From positions 1 through 35,102 of the forward strand of contig JBCCIM010000045.1 in the NCBI GenBank assembly GCA_039111535.1: DNA of 35,102 bases, read 5' to 3'. Source of the stretch: Bacteroidota bacterium. Lineage in GTDB: Bacteria > Bacteroidota > Rhodothermia > Rhodothermales > JAHQVL01. Below the pieces are notes generated by a model that ran no database searches, was not told where the DNA came from, and saw only the letters and a program-made list of their open reading frames with translations. Each line of letters begins with the position of its first letter. Positions within the stretch are counted from its first letter, which is position 1. Shown piece by piece: positions 9,490-16,239 of this stretch. A program made the position numbers and the translations under genes.

Positions 9490-9790
9490 AACAGTCTGGG
9501 TTTTCTGGGTGATACCCTGGGGCGTGGGAGGCTTTGGGGAGCCGGTATATAAACGATAGCAGGAATCCGTTTTAAACGCCAGTACTTTTTATGTAATAAA
9601 CTACTACCTAAGGACTATTCTGGGGCGACAATACATGCTTTTGGCCCGTTGGTCTCAGGTGCCGGCTTGTTGTGACAAGTCCGCGTTTCAGCTTCAAAAG
9701 TTGTGACAACTATTCCATTAATGTGTGATGTGGTGGCTGCACCTGTTGCGTACTGTATAGGTGATTCCTTGAAGCAACGTGAGAACTATC
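9490..9790. other. Intergenic region between divergent sigma gene and 79-aa ORF
   Basis: No convincing gene is seen. It must hold the promoters for the sigma gene (-) and possibly for the small ORF (+). The only clear structure is a pair of GTTGTGACAA palindromes described separately. Confidence 0.6.
9669..9710. promoter_or_regulatory. Paired operator-like palindromes GTTGTGACAA(G/C)
   Basis: GTTGTGACAAG at 9669-9679 and GTTGTGACAAC at 9700-9710 are near-identical 11-mers. The second is an odd-centred palindrome (GTTGT-G-ACAAC). Their starts are 31 bp apart, about three helical turns, which would place two bound dimers on the same face of DNA. They lie in the divergent region between the ECF sigma gene and the small ORF. 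The binding protein is unknown. Confidence 0.45.
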
Positions 9791-10030
9791 ATGGAAAATG
9801 CCCTGATGATTGAAAAAGGGAACGCACTCGTGATAGAGGGAGAGGATTTTACTGTGTTGAGTGTGACAGACCTGGGTACTGCAGATATGCACCTTACTGG
9901 ACTCTACCAGTGGGGCACGCACATACTTAAACTTGAGCGGTTGCGTGATGGCAAATGTTACGCTGCCACACGGTATGCATCGGGTGAAATAGGTCATCCT
10001 TTTCCGTTCCGTATCGACCAGTCCGGCTAA
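9791..10030 (+). CDS. Small protein of unknown function, 79 aa
   Basis: I do not recognise this protein. The ATG at 9791 gives 79 residues; an in-frame GTG at 9779 would add four. The sequence looks like a real small folded protein, with alternating hydrophobic residues suggesting beta strands (A-L-V-I-E-G-E-D-F-T-V-L-S-V), a central L-Y-Q-W-G-T-H-I-L-K-L, one Cys and a polar C-terminus, and no membrane helix. There is no strong ribosome binding site. It is flanked by copies of the GTTGTGACAAC palindrome on both sides. The overlapping reverse-strand ORF at 9710-9997 has a less protein-like composition. Alternatively this could be a chance ORF. Confidence 0.45.
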   Translation: MENALMIEKGNALVIEGEDFTVLSVTDLGTADMHLTGLYQWGTHILKLERLRDGKCYAATRYASGEIGHPFPFRIDQSG

Positions 10031-10163
10031 CAGCCATTCTTGCCGGCGCCTTCATTTTGATGTGTTTTTATGGGGATTTTGCAGCATATGGTACCTGTAT
10101 TTTACCTACATGGCTTGCCTTGAATTGCCTGATATTTGGTCATTGTGCGCGTTTTCCCGTCGA

Positions 10164-10174
10164 GTTGTGACAAC
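10164..10174. promoter_or_regulatory. Third GTTGTGACAAC palindrome
   Basis: This is an exact copy of the 11-mer at 9700-9710, placed about 18 bp upstream of the candidate -35 box of the 32-aa membrane protein promoter. That is a typical position for an activator site. Confidence 0.45.
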
Positions 10175-10192
10175 ATTGCGATCATTACGTGA

Positions 10193-10220
10193 TGGACGGC
10201 CTCAAATCATGTAGTATAAT
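10193..10220 (+). promoter_or_regulatory. Sigma-70-like promoter for the 32-aa ORF / RNA
   Basis: TATAAT at 10215-10220 is a consensus -10 box. TGGACG at 10193-10198 matches 4 of 6 bases of TTGACA, with 16 bp between them. The predicted transcript starts near 10227, before the ATG at 10256. Confidence 0.55.
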
Positions 10221-10255
10221 CCGGGGTGCAATCATCAACCAAGTACCATCCCGAT

Positions 10256-10354
10256 ATGAAGTACAACCCCAAAGACCCTTGGGATCGCGCTGCTATGGGT
10301 CTGTTGTTGGGGATCATCGTGCTACTTTTAGTGAGCATTTTTGCGGTGTTGTAA
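10256..10354 (+). CDS. Tiny single-helix membrane protein, 32 aa
   Basis: ATG 10256 to TAA 10352-10354 encodes 32 residues. The N-terminus is M-K-Y-N-P-K-D-P-W-D-R-A, followed by one continuous hydrophobic helix (from G-L-L-L-G-I-I-V to the end I-F-A-V-L). It sits just downstream of a consensus -10 box but lacks an obvious Shine-Dalgarno sequence. The second tiny gene in this window (19072-19161) also encodes N-P-x-D-x3-R followed by one helix, which supports both being real and related. Such mini-proteins often bind and tune larger membrane complexes; no partner is evident here. Confidence 0.55.
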   Translation: MKYNPKDPWDRAAMGLLLGIIVLLLVSIFAVL

Positions 10355-10404
10355 GGAGTGATTGTGAGAGATGCCTGGCGCGAAGCGAGTAGTTCTTACA
10401 AGAT

Positions 10405-10640
10405 CTGACACCGGCTGTGCAGTAGTTAGTACTAGGTACTGATCGGTTTGCTGAGACCGTCCTTGTTCCTCCTGGGGCGCAAGCGTAAGAGTCTGAAGAT
10501 TCTTTGGTTACGCTCGGCAACTGAATTTTTACCCGGTGCTATGGCAGTCGGTACTTCAATACTGGAAAGTGATCCTGGGTTCAGGGTGGTATTTAACCCG
10601 TTCTTGTTACAATCATGGCTGTAACAGGGACGGGTTTTTT
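10405..10640 (+). ncRNA. Candidate structured RNA ending in an intrinsic terminator
   Basis: No protein-coding frame is convincing here, but several helices can be drawn: an outer stem CACCGG 10409-10414 with CCGGTG 10533-10538; hairpin AGTAC/GTACT at 10428-10440; CGGTTT/AGACCG at 10444-10459 with loop GCTG; and AGCGTAA 10482-10488 with TTACGCT 10508-10514, enclosing AGTCT/AGATT. The region ends in the strong terminator at 10595-10643. It may be an independent small RNA or the long 3' UTR of the 32-aa gene. I could not match it to 6S, tmRNA, SRP RNA or RNase P by eye. Confidence 0.35.
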
Positions 10641-10643
10641 TGT
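10595..10643 (+). terminator. Strong rho-independent terminator
   Basis: A 16-bp stem (10595-10610 with 10621-10636, including two G-T wobbles) carries a 10-nt loop and is followed by a T-rich run. It ends whatever is transcribed from the 10.2-10.6 kb region. Confidence 0.85.
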
Positions 10644-10698
10644 TTAGCAAATCCGAAGCCGGCCCATCGAAAATACTGGCTATTTGTTGGCAAACACA

Positions 10699-10828
10699 GT
10701 ACTGGCAAGTACCTGCGTTTGCGCGAACTTTAAACGACTCTTACGGAGTGCGCCAACCTGCCTTCAGGGCGCATCCGAAGGCGCAAACGGATGGGTGAAA
10801 AAAAGCACACCAATTCGCTTTTTTACCC
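10699..10828 (+). promoter_or_regulatory. Structured leader upstream of phosphoglycosyl transferase gene
   Basis: Four consecutive foldable elements precede the gene: GTACT/AGTAC at 10699-10712; GCGC(C)/(G)GCGC with inner CCTG/CAGG at 10750-10772; CATCCG/CGGATG at 10772-10793 with loop AAGGCGCAAA; and a long A/T-rich hairpin at 10793-10828. CGTTTGCGC at 10716-10724 is perfectly complementary to GCGCAAACG at 10781-10789, which overlaps the third hairpin, so two mutually exclusive folds are possible. Another ~150 nt without a gene lies before the start codon. It may be a cis-regulatory RNA; I do not recognise a known riboswitch class. Confidence 0.35.
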
Positions 10829-10980
10829 AGCTGGATGAGGCGGAAGGCTGATAAATCTGGCCTTGCGGCAGGCTACCTTGGTAACACGTTATCAAAGCTA
10901 ACCTAAAGCATTTGCCTCCCGACATGCCGAACAGCTTCGCTCTCCCAACGCCAACTACCTGCATCCCAAGCCACTCTAAA

Positions 10981-11595
10981 ATGCAGCTTGGCCTCAAGCA
11001 GCTCATCGAAGTAGGAATTGTACTGCTGGCTTTCCCACTCTGGTTTCCAATTTGCGCCATCATCTACCTCCTCATCTGGCTGGAAGACGGTAAGAACCCA
11101 CTCTTTATTCAGGAGCGCCTCGGGAAAGAGGGCAAAGGGTTTCGCACGTTCAAATTCAGAACGATGGTGCCGAATGCTGAAGAAGTCCTCAAAAAAGTAC
11201 TCGCCGAAGACGAAGAACTCCGTACCGAATGGGAAACCTTCTACAAGCTCCGCAAAGACCCTCGCGTAACACGCATTGGCAAATTCCTTCGCCGTACGAG
11301 CCTCGACGAGCTGCCGCAGCTCTTCAACGTACTGCTGGGCGACATGGGCATGGTTGGTCCGCGGCCACTCACTGCCTACCACCAGGATGTGCTGCCTGCA
11401 GATGTACGGGCACTCCGTGAGTCAGTAAAGCCGGGTATCACGGGTCTCTGGCAGGTTTCGGGCAGAAGCGACTCTGGCACCGAAGGCATGAAAAAATGGG
11501 ATCCTTACTACGTACGCAACTGGTCCATCAAGCTCGACGTGAGCATCCTTGTACGGACAGCCTTTGTCGTCATCGCTTGCAAAGGCGCTTACTAG
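10981..11595 (+). CDS. Monotopic phosphoglycosyl transferase (WbaP/PglC-type bacterial sugar transferase)
   Basis: The enzyme transfers a sugar-1-phosphate from a nucleotide sugar to undecaprenyl phosphate, starting glycan assembly at the inner membrane. The ATG at 10981 (204 aa) is chosen because the protein then aligns from its first residue with the paralogue at 26969-27586 (M-x-L-x-L-K...). Upstream starts at 10912 and 10924 would add a non-homologous tail. Residues ~6-30 form the re-entrant membrane helix. The core has F-K-F-R-T-M near 57-62, the catalytic dyad Asp109-Glu110 in [16 protein letters not shown], and P-G-I-T-G-L-W-Q. The C-terminal K-G-A-Y recalls WbaP-like enzymes, but the N-terminal domains of WbaP are absent. 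It stands alone, behind an unusual folded leader and before a strong terminator. Confidence 0.9.
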   Translation: MQLGLKQLIEVGIVLLAFPLWFPICAIIYLLIWLEDGKNPLFIQERLGKEGKGFRTFKFRTMVPNAEEVLKKVLAEDEELRTEWETFYKLRKDPRVTRIGKFLRRTSLDELPQLFNVLLGDMGMVGPRPLTAYHQDVLPADVRALRESVKPGITGLWQVSGRSDSGTEGMKKWDPYYVRNWSIKLDVSILVRTAFVVIACKGAY

Positions 11596-11754
11596 GCAAC
11601 AACGGATGAGGCGGCAAAAATTTCCTGAGCCGGCAAAAAGTACGGGAGATACAGCTGGAAAACTGACAATTTAGACGAGAAAACGCGATAGGGGAAGTGG
11701 AACGGGGATTGATGAAGAAGAGGATGGCTTAATCATGCGAACTCCTGTTTGGTA

Positions 11755-11784
11755 AAAACCCGGTCTTTTCGAAGACCGGGTTTT
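11755..11784. terminator. Bidirectional terminator with TTCG tetraloop
   Basis: A perfect 13-bp stem (11755-11767 with 11772-11784) is closed by TTCG, with A-tract and T-tract ends. It separates the convergent sugar transferase (+) and accD (-). Confidence 0.92.
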
Positions 11785-11822
11785 CGCTTTTATACCAAAA
11801 AAAGGACCCATCCTGAGGCGGC

Positions 11823-12671
11823 TCAGGCAGCCATGACCGTGGAGAGCAGGTTGCTGAGCTTGTCCCGCAAGTCTCTGCGGTCTACAATAAAGTCGATAAA
11901 GCCGTGGTCTTTGAGGAATTCAGCCCGTTGGAAGCCTTTAGGGAGGTCCTGGCCGATGGTCTCGCGGATAACGCGGGGGCCGGCAAAGCCGATCAGGGCT
12001 TCCGGTTCTGCCAGGTTGAAATCGCCCAGCATGGCAAACGATGCTGTAACACCCCCTGTTGTGGGGTTTGTCATGAGCGAGATGAAGGGCAGGCCGGCTT
12101 CATGCAACTGCGCAAGGTGCGCGCTGGTCTTTGCCATCTGCATCAGGCTCAGGGCACCTTCCATCATGCGGGCGCCGCCACTCTGCGAGATAATCATCAG
12201 CGCCATTTTCTCGGTATAGGCGCGTTTGATGGCACGTGCAATCACTTCTCCTACAACCGAGCCCATCGATCCGCCAACAAAAGCGAAGTCCATTGCCGCA
12301 ATCGACAGCGGATGGCCATTTATGGTACCGGATGCTGCGCTGGCTGCATCATGCAATCCTGATTTGTTTTGCGCAGCAGTGATACGGGATTCATAAGATT
12401 TACGGTCGACAAACTCGAGGGCATCAACTGCCATCAATTGCTCATCGTGCAGGGTGTATTCGCCTTCGTCAAAGATCAGCGAGAAGTAGCCGCGGCTATT
12501 CATGCGCATGTGGTAACCCGAACCCGGGAATACCAGCGCATTTTCTTCGAGCACACGGTAGTTGATAATTTCACCCGTTTCCGGACATTTGGCCCACTGG
12601 CCTTCCGGGACGTCGATTTGGTCGCTTCGCTTTGTATTGATGCCGGCTTTCTGCCGTTTAAACCAACTCAT
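11823..12671 (-). CDS. accD: Acetyl-CoA carboxylase carboxyltransferase subunit beta
   Basis: The 282-aa protein is AccD, which with AccA transfers the carboxyl group from biotin to acetyl-CoA in the first committed step of fatty acid synthesis. The start M-S-W-F-K, the crotonase-fold signatures G-G-S-M-G-S-V-V-G (~133-141), S-G-G-A-R-M (~164-169), P-T-T-G-G-V-T-A-S-F-A-M-L-G-D and G-F-A-G-P-R-V-I are all present. The N-terminal zinc ribbon is degenerate. Cys29 remains, but the positions of the other three cysteines are Thr32, Phe48 and Ser51, while flanking residues (K-C-P, Y-H-M-R-M) are kept. The protein therefore probably does not bind zinc there. It follows tsaB by 82 bp and is likely co-transcribed with it. 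Confidence 0.97.
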   Translation of the reverse strand: MSWFKRQKAGINTKRSDQIDVPEGQWAKCPETGEIINYRVLEENALVFPGSGYHMRMNSRGYFSLIFDEGEYTLHDEQLMAVDALEFVDRKSYESRITAAQNKSGLHDAASAASGTINGHPLSIAAMDFAFVGGSMGSVVGEVIARAIKRAYTEKMALMIISQSGGARMMEGALSLMQMAKTSAHLAQLHEAGLPFISLMTNPTTGGVTASFAMLGDFNLAEPEALIGFAGPRVIRETIGQDLPKGFQRAEFLKDHGFIDFIVDRRDLRDKLSNLLSTVMAA

Positions 12672-12753
12672 GAAACCCTGGGGTTTATGTTTGTGCGTAG
12701 GGGTAGTTGCAGGTGCGGTGGGATACCTGTGTTAACCACAAGATACCTTTTTC

Positions 12754-13518
12754 CTAAAAGGGTAGTCGATCAAAAATTGATTTTTTTCGCGCCTTCGGAA
12801 TAAACGCATTCAGATAGTAAGGCTCAAATGACCCTGTATCATCTTGCAGCCCCGTTTTATGACGTGCTGCCCCCATTGTTGCAACAACGCTCGCAGACGG
12901 CAACAGCATGGGTATAGGGACTATAACTGGCGTGTTATCACCCGCGTCTTCATCCACAGAACCCTCCGACATGGCACTTGACAGGCATGCTGCCACGAAG
13001 GCTGCACCTTCTCCCACGATCAAAGGGCTTTTATCGCCTCGACTGTGCGCTGCGATAAACGGGCCTATTTCATCTTTTTGTAAAGATGTTACCGGGGCAA
13101 GCGGTACTACGGCTTGCTCGCCAGCCTCAAAAAGGCCGAGGTACACTTCGTTTCTGCGTGAATTGAATGCAGCGATAATGGGGGCACCTGGTTCCGCGCA
13201 GGGCAGGGCGCCTGTGGCAAGCGCATCAAGAGAAGGGACCCCAATCAGGCTGATGTTGTGGGAAAATGCCAGGCCTTTTGCAACGCTTACGCCAATACGC
13301 AGGCCCGTGTAGGAGCCCGGTCCTTTTGATACTGCAATTCCAGACAGGTCTTTTACCTTGATGCCGGCATAAGTCAATGCCTGCTGAATCATCACCACCA
13401 GGTGCTCGGAATGGGAGCGTCGTGCCGTCAGCGTGTGTTCGAAAACCACAATATCACCCGACAACACGGCAACACTGCACACATCAGTTGCTGTTTCTAT
13501 GGCAAGATAATGCGTCAC
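12754..13518 (-). CDS. tsaB: tRNA threonylcarbamoyladenosine biosynthesis protein TsaB
   Basis: The 254-aa protein has the ASKHA-fold N-terminus (L-A-I-E-T-A-T at 5-11), the R-R-S-H-S-E-H-L segment at 33-40, and the signature S-K-G-P-G-S-Y-T-G-L-R-I-G near 64-76. These are diagnostic for TsaB, which scaffolds TsaD and TsaE in making the t6A37 modification of ANN-decoding tRNAs. The start is GTG at 13518, preceded by an AAGGA ribosome binding site about 5 nt upstream. It is divergent from the EF-G-like gene, and accD follows downstream. Confidence 0.95.
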   Translation of the reverse strand: MTHYLAIETATDVCSVAVLSGDIVVFEHTLTARRSHSEHLVVMIQQALTYAGIKVKDLSGIAVSKGPGSYTGLRIGVSVAKGLAFSHNISLIGVPSLDALATGALPCAEPGAPIIAAFNSRRNEVYLGLFEAGEQAVVPLAPVTSLQKDEIGPFIAAHSRGDKSPLIVGEGAAFVAACLSSAMSEGSVDEDAGDNTPVIVPIPMLLPSASVVATMGAARHKTGLQDDTGSFEPYYLNAFIPKARKKSIFDRLPF

Positions 13519-13629
13519 GATATCCTTGGGATACTAATAAAAAGAGCCGTTTTAATGGCTTTACGGTGCTTCTGCTTCTTGCAGTGGAGCAAAAAGAGAA
13601 ACGTGAACGAACCGGATCTCATTCAGTTC

Positions 13630-13657
13630 TTGATTTTTAATTCGACGTTTGTATACT
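13630..13657 (+). promoter_or_regulatory. Candidate promoter of the EF-G-like gene
   Basis: TTGATT at 13630-13635 and TATACT at 13652-13657 are separated by 16 bp and match sigma-70 boxes at 4 of 6 and 5 of 6 positions. The predicted leader is about 140 nt. Confidence 0.4.
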
Positions 13658-13803
13658 TTGAATCCCGGAATATTAATAAATTGTGAAGGCGTGTATGGTG
13701 TAGCGTGCTCCGGATCGACCATAAGGATCCCTTTCCCTTGGCCGAATAGGTATCGAATTCAATTTCTTAAGCGACTTGTGCGCAATAAAAAAGGAGGGTG
13801 TCT

Positions 13804-15927
13804 ATGAAAGTCTATGATGCAGATCACATCCGCAATGTCACCCTGGTAGGACACCAGGGCAGTGGCAAAACGATGTTGGCTGAAGCCATGTTGTTTAACG
13901 CGGGCGGACTTAATCGAATGGGAAATATTGCTGATGGGAATACGGTGAGTGATTACCATTCAAGCGAAATCGAACGGCAAATGTCGGTATTTTCTTCGCT
14001 CCTGCACGTAGAAAAAGATGGGCACAAAATTAACCTGCTCGATACTCCGGGGTATCCTGATTTTGTGGGGGAGGTTGTAACTTCCATGAAGGTTGCCGAT
14101 ACAGCTGCATTTGTTATCAATGCATCGGAAGGTGTACAGGTAGGTACCGAGTTGGCCTGGGCAACCGCAAACGCAGCTCAAATTCCGAGTATGTTTGTGC
14201 TCAACCATCTCGACAAGCCTGAAACCAACTTCGAAGAGCTTATTGATCAAATCCAGGGGCGTTTTGGGCGCGGCGCTACCGTTGTTCAAATCGCCGGCGG
14301 AAGCGGTTCCAGGTCGATCATCGACGTCCTGATCATGAAGCAAATTTCGTATCCGGATGACTCTGGCAAGCCGCAGTTTAACGACATCGATCCAGCCTTT
14401 CTGGAGCGGGCAGAGCAACTTCACAACGAACTCATCGAAAACATAGCTGAAAATGATGAGTCGCTGATGGAGCTGTACTTTGAAAAAGGCTCCTTGACTG
14501 AAGAAGAAATGCGGCAGGGACTTCATGAGGCAATGCTGAAGCGCCAGCTCTTCCCCATCTTCCTTACGAGTGCTACCGAAAATATTGGTGTATCTCGCCT
14601 GACAGATTTTATCTCGAATGTTTGTCCGTCTCCAGCTGAAATGCCAATGGCAGCAGTATCGGAAGGTGATCCGGTTGCGGCTGATGAGCATGGTAAGCCT
14701 GTTGCTTTTATTTACCGCACGATGGCTGAGCAGCACGTGGGTGAATATTCTTTCTTTCGGGTGTATTCGGGCACGCTTGAACCCGGGCTTGATCTGGAAA
14801 ATGCGCAGACCGGTTCAACGGAGCGTTTGGGGCAATTATTTGGCATCAACGGACGGGAGCGCGAGCCTGCCGCAAAAATGGTAGCCGGCGACATCGGCGC
14901 CCTTGTTAAATTGAAAAACTCGCATTCAAACAACACGCTGCGCAAGAAAGGAGAAAAAACGTCGATCAAACCGATCGTATTTCCAGAGCCGCGGTACACA
15001 ACAGCCATCCATGTTGTCAAGCAGGGGGAAGAAGACAAGTTGGCCCAGGGCTTACATGCACTCGCCAACGAAGACCCTTCGCTGATCCTTACCCAGGACC
15101 CACATCTTAATCAAATGCTGTTGGGTGGGCAAGGGGAGATGCATCTCGCAATTGCCAAGTACAGGCTGTCTAACCGATTTGGTGTAGATGTCGCTTATGG
15201 CAAACCCAAAATTTCATACCGCGAAACCATACAGGGTAAAGCCCGCTCTTCGTATCGACATAAAAAACAATCGGGTGGATCGGGGCAGTTTGCTGATATT
15301 TCGATGATGGTGGAAGCCCTTGATGGTCCGTTTAAGCCCCCCTCAGATATTACCGTGCGCGGGACAACAGAACTTACAACGGATTGGGGTGCGCGGGTCG
15401 AGTTTATCGACGGCATTGTTGGTGGGGTGATTGACATGCGCCGCTTTGCCGGCTCCATCCAGAAAGGTGTTATGGAGGCCATGCAAAAAGGGCCGATTGC
15501 CGGCTACCCGGTTGGTAATCTCCGCGTCATTGTGTTTGATGGCGGCATGCATCCCGTAGATTCGAATGATGCTGCGTTCAAGAGCGCCGGCCGCATGTGT
15601 TTCCGGGACGCATTCAAGCAGGCTTCCCCTGTGATTCTGGAGCCGGTGTGTAATGTGGAAGTGATGGTGCCAGACTCTTATACCGGTGATGTAATGGGCG
15701 ATCTCAACACGCGCCGTTCGAGAATCCAGGGCATCGAGTCTGAAGGATTGCTTCAGAAAATTCTGGCGCAGGTGCCCGAGGCCGAGCTCTACAGGTATTC
15801 AACGTCGCTACGCTCAATGACGCAGGGACGCGGTCTACATACGGCTTCTTTCTACCAGTATGAGGCTATGCCGCGGAATATTCAGGAGCAGCTGCAGAAA
15901 GAAAACGAAGAGGCTGTTGAAGCGTAA
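13804..15927 (+). CDS. Elongation factor G-like GTPase (EF-G paralogue, Bacteroidota type)
   Basis: ATG 13804 is chosen because a strong GGAGG lies at 13793-13797; an in-frame GTG at 13798 overlaps that site. The 707-aa product has EF-G domains I-V, but its G-domain differs from canonical EF-G. The P-loop is G-H-Q-G-S-G-K-T (16-23), G3 is D-T-P-G-Y-P-D-F (80-87) where canonical EF-G has D-T-P-G-H-V-D-F, and G4 is N-H-L-D (134-137) rather than N-K-x-D. The catalytic His is thus replaced by Tyr. The family matches the second EF-G of Bacteroidota, not the housekeeping FusA. I recall that a Bacteroides EF-G paralogue supports translation without GTPase activity; whether this is its orthologue is inference. 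A terminator follows. Confidence 0.92.
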   Translation: MKVYDADHIRNVTLVGHQGSGKTMLAEAMLFNAGGLNRMGNIADGNTVSDYHSSEIERQMSVFSSLLHVEKDGHKINLLDTPGYPDFVGEVVTSMKVADTAAFVINASEGVQVGTELAWATANAAQIPSMFVLNHLDKPETNFEELIDQIQGRFGRGATVVQIAGGSGSRSIIDVLIMKQISYPDDSGKPQFNDIDPAFLERAEQLHNELIENIAENDESLMELYFEKGSLTEEEMRQGLHEAMLKRQLFPIFLTSATENIGVSRLTDFISNVCPSPAEMPMAAVSEGDPVAADEHGKPVAFIYRTMAEQHVGEYSFFRVYSGTLEPGLDLENAQTGSTERLGQLFGINGREREPAAKMVAGDIGALVKLKNSHSNNTLRKKGEKTSIKPIVFPEPRYTTAIHVVKQGEEDKLAQGLHALANEDPSLILTQDPHLNQMLLGGQGEMHLAIAKYRLSNRFGVDVAYGKPKISYRETIQGKARSSYRHKKQSGGSGQFADISMMVEALDGPFKPPSDITVRGTTELTTDWGARVEFIDGIVGGVIDMRRFAGSIQKGVMEAMQKGPIAGYPVGNLRVIVFDGGMHPVDSNDAAFKSAGRMCFRDAFKQASPVILEPVCNVEVMVPDSYTGDVMGDLNTRRSRIQGIESEGLLQKILAQVPEAELYRYSTSLRSMTQGRGLHTASFYQYEAMPRNIQEQLQKENEEAVEA

Positions 15928-15968
15928 TATCCTGTGAGATAGAACGGTCCGCAACAGAACGAAATACA

Positions 15969-16003
15969 AAAGCCCTTCTCGATCTCCTCGAGAAGGGCTT
16001 TGC
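15969..16003 (+). terminator. Rho-independent terminator after EF-G-like gene
   Basis: A perfect 13-bp stem (15970-15982 with 15988-16000) with a TCTCC loop lies 42 bp after the stop codon. The T-run after it is short, and A-rich sequence on the left may also serve the minus-strand tRNA. Confidence 0.85.
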
Positions 16004-16043
16004 TGTACAGATTAGTACAGAAGTAGGGTACTGAATTTTAATG

Positions 16044-16117
16044 TGGCGAGAGAGGGATTTGAACCCTCGACCTCCGGGTTATGAATCCGACGCTCTAACC
16101 ACCTGAGCTACCTCGCC
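16044..16117 (-). tRNA. tRNA-Met (anticodon CAT)
   Basis: The minus strand folds as a complete cloverleaf: acceptor GGCGAGG with TCTCGCC (one G-T pair), D-stem GCTC/GAGC, anticodon loop TTCATAA, T-stem GAGGG/CCCTC with loop TTCAAAT, and discriminator A. The CCA end is not encoded. The normally paired 1-72 position (G-C) and the overall sequence fit an elongator tRNA-Met rather than the initiator. A tRNA-Ile with a lysidine-modified CAT anticodon cannot be fully excluded by eye. Confidence 0.93.
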
Positions 16118-16239
16118 GAACATTGCGTATACCTGAAGCTTTATACTGCGCCACAGGAAACGAACAGGCTAGTAATCGCTTTTGTACCTGCTTTTGTTTC
16201 TTTGTACACTAGAATCTTTATAGAAAATCCGGCAACCTG

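Noticed and set aside
9710-9997. 95-codon reverse-strand ORF over the 79-aa gene
   Set aside because: It is rich in His/Cys/Ser with no sensible hydrophobic pattern, and looks like the antisense shadow of 9791-10030.
10699-10828. Cyclic-di-GMP or other known riboswitch in the sugar transferase leader
   Set aside because: A few GCAAA-like fragments are present, but the conserved core and helix order of the GEMM classes are not, so I keep only the general claim of a structured leader.
10793-10828. Intrinsic terminator upstream of the sugar transferase
   Set aside because: The T-run is inside the stem and is followed by ACCC instead of more T, so it does not fit an ordinary terminator.
10903-11382. 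159-codon reverse-strand ORF over the sugar transferase
   Set aside because: The plus strand encodes a clear phosphoglycosyl transferase; the reverse frame is a shadow.
13960-14736. 258-codon reverse-strand ORF within the EF-G-like gene
   Set aside because: It is antisense to a well-conserved G-domain, with no motif or start signal.
16044-16117. Initiator tRNA-Met
   Set aside because: The 1-72 pair is G-C and the anticodon stem lacks the three G-C pairs of initiators, so the elongator (or a lysidine tRNA-Ile) fits better.
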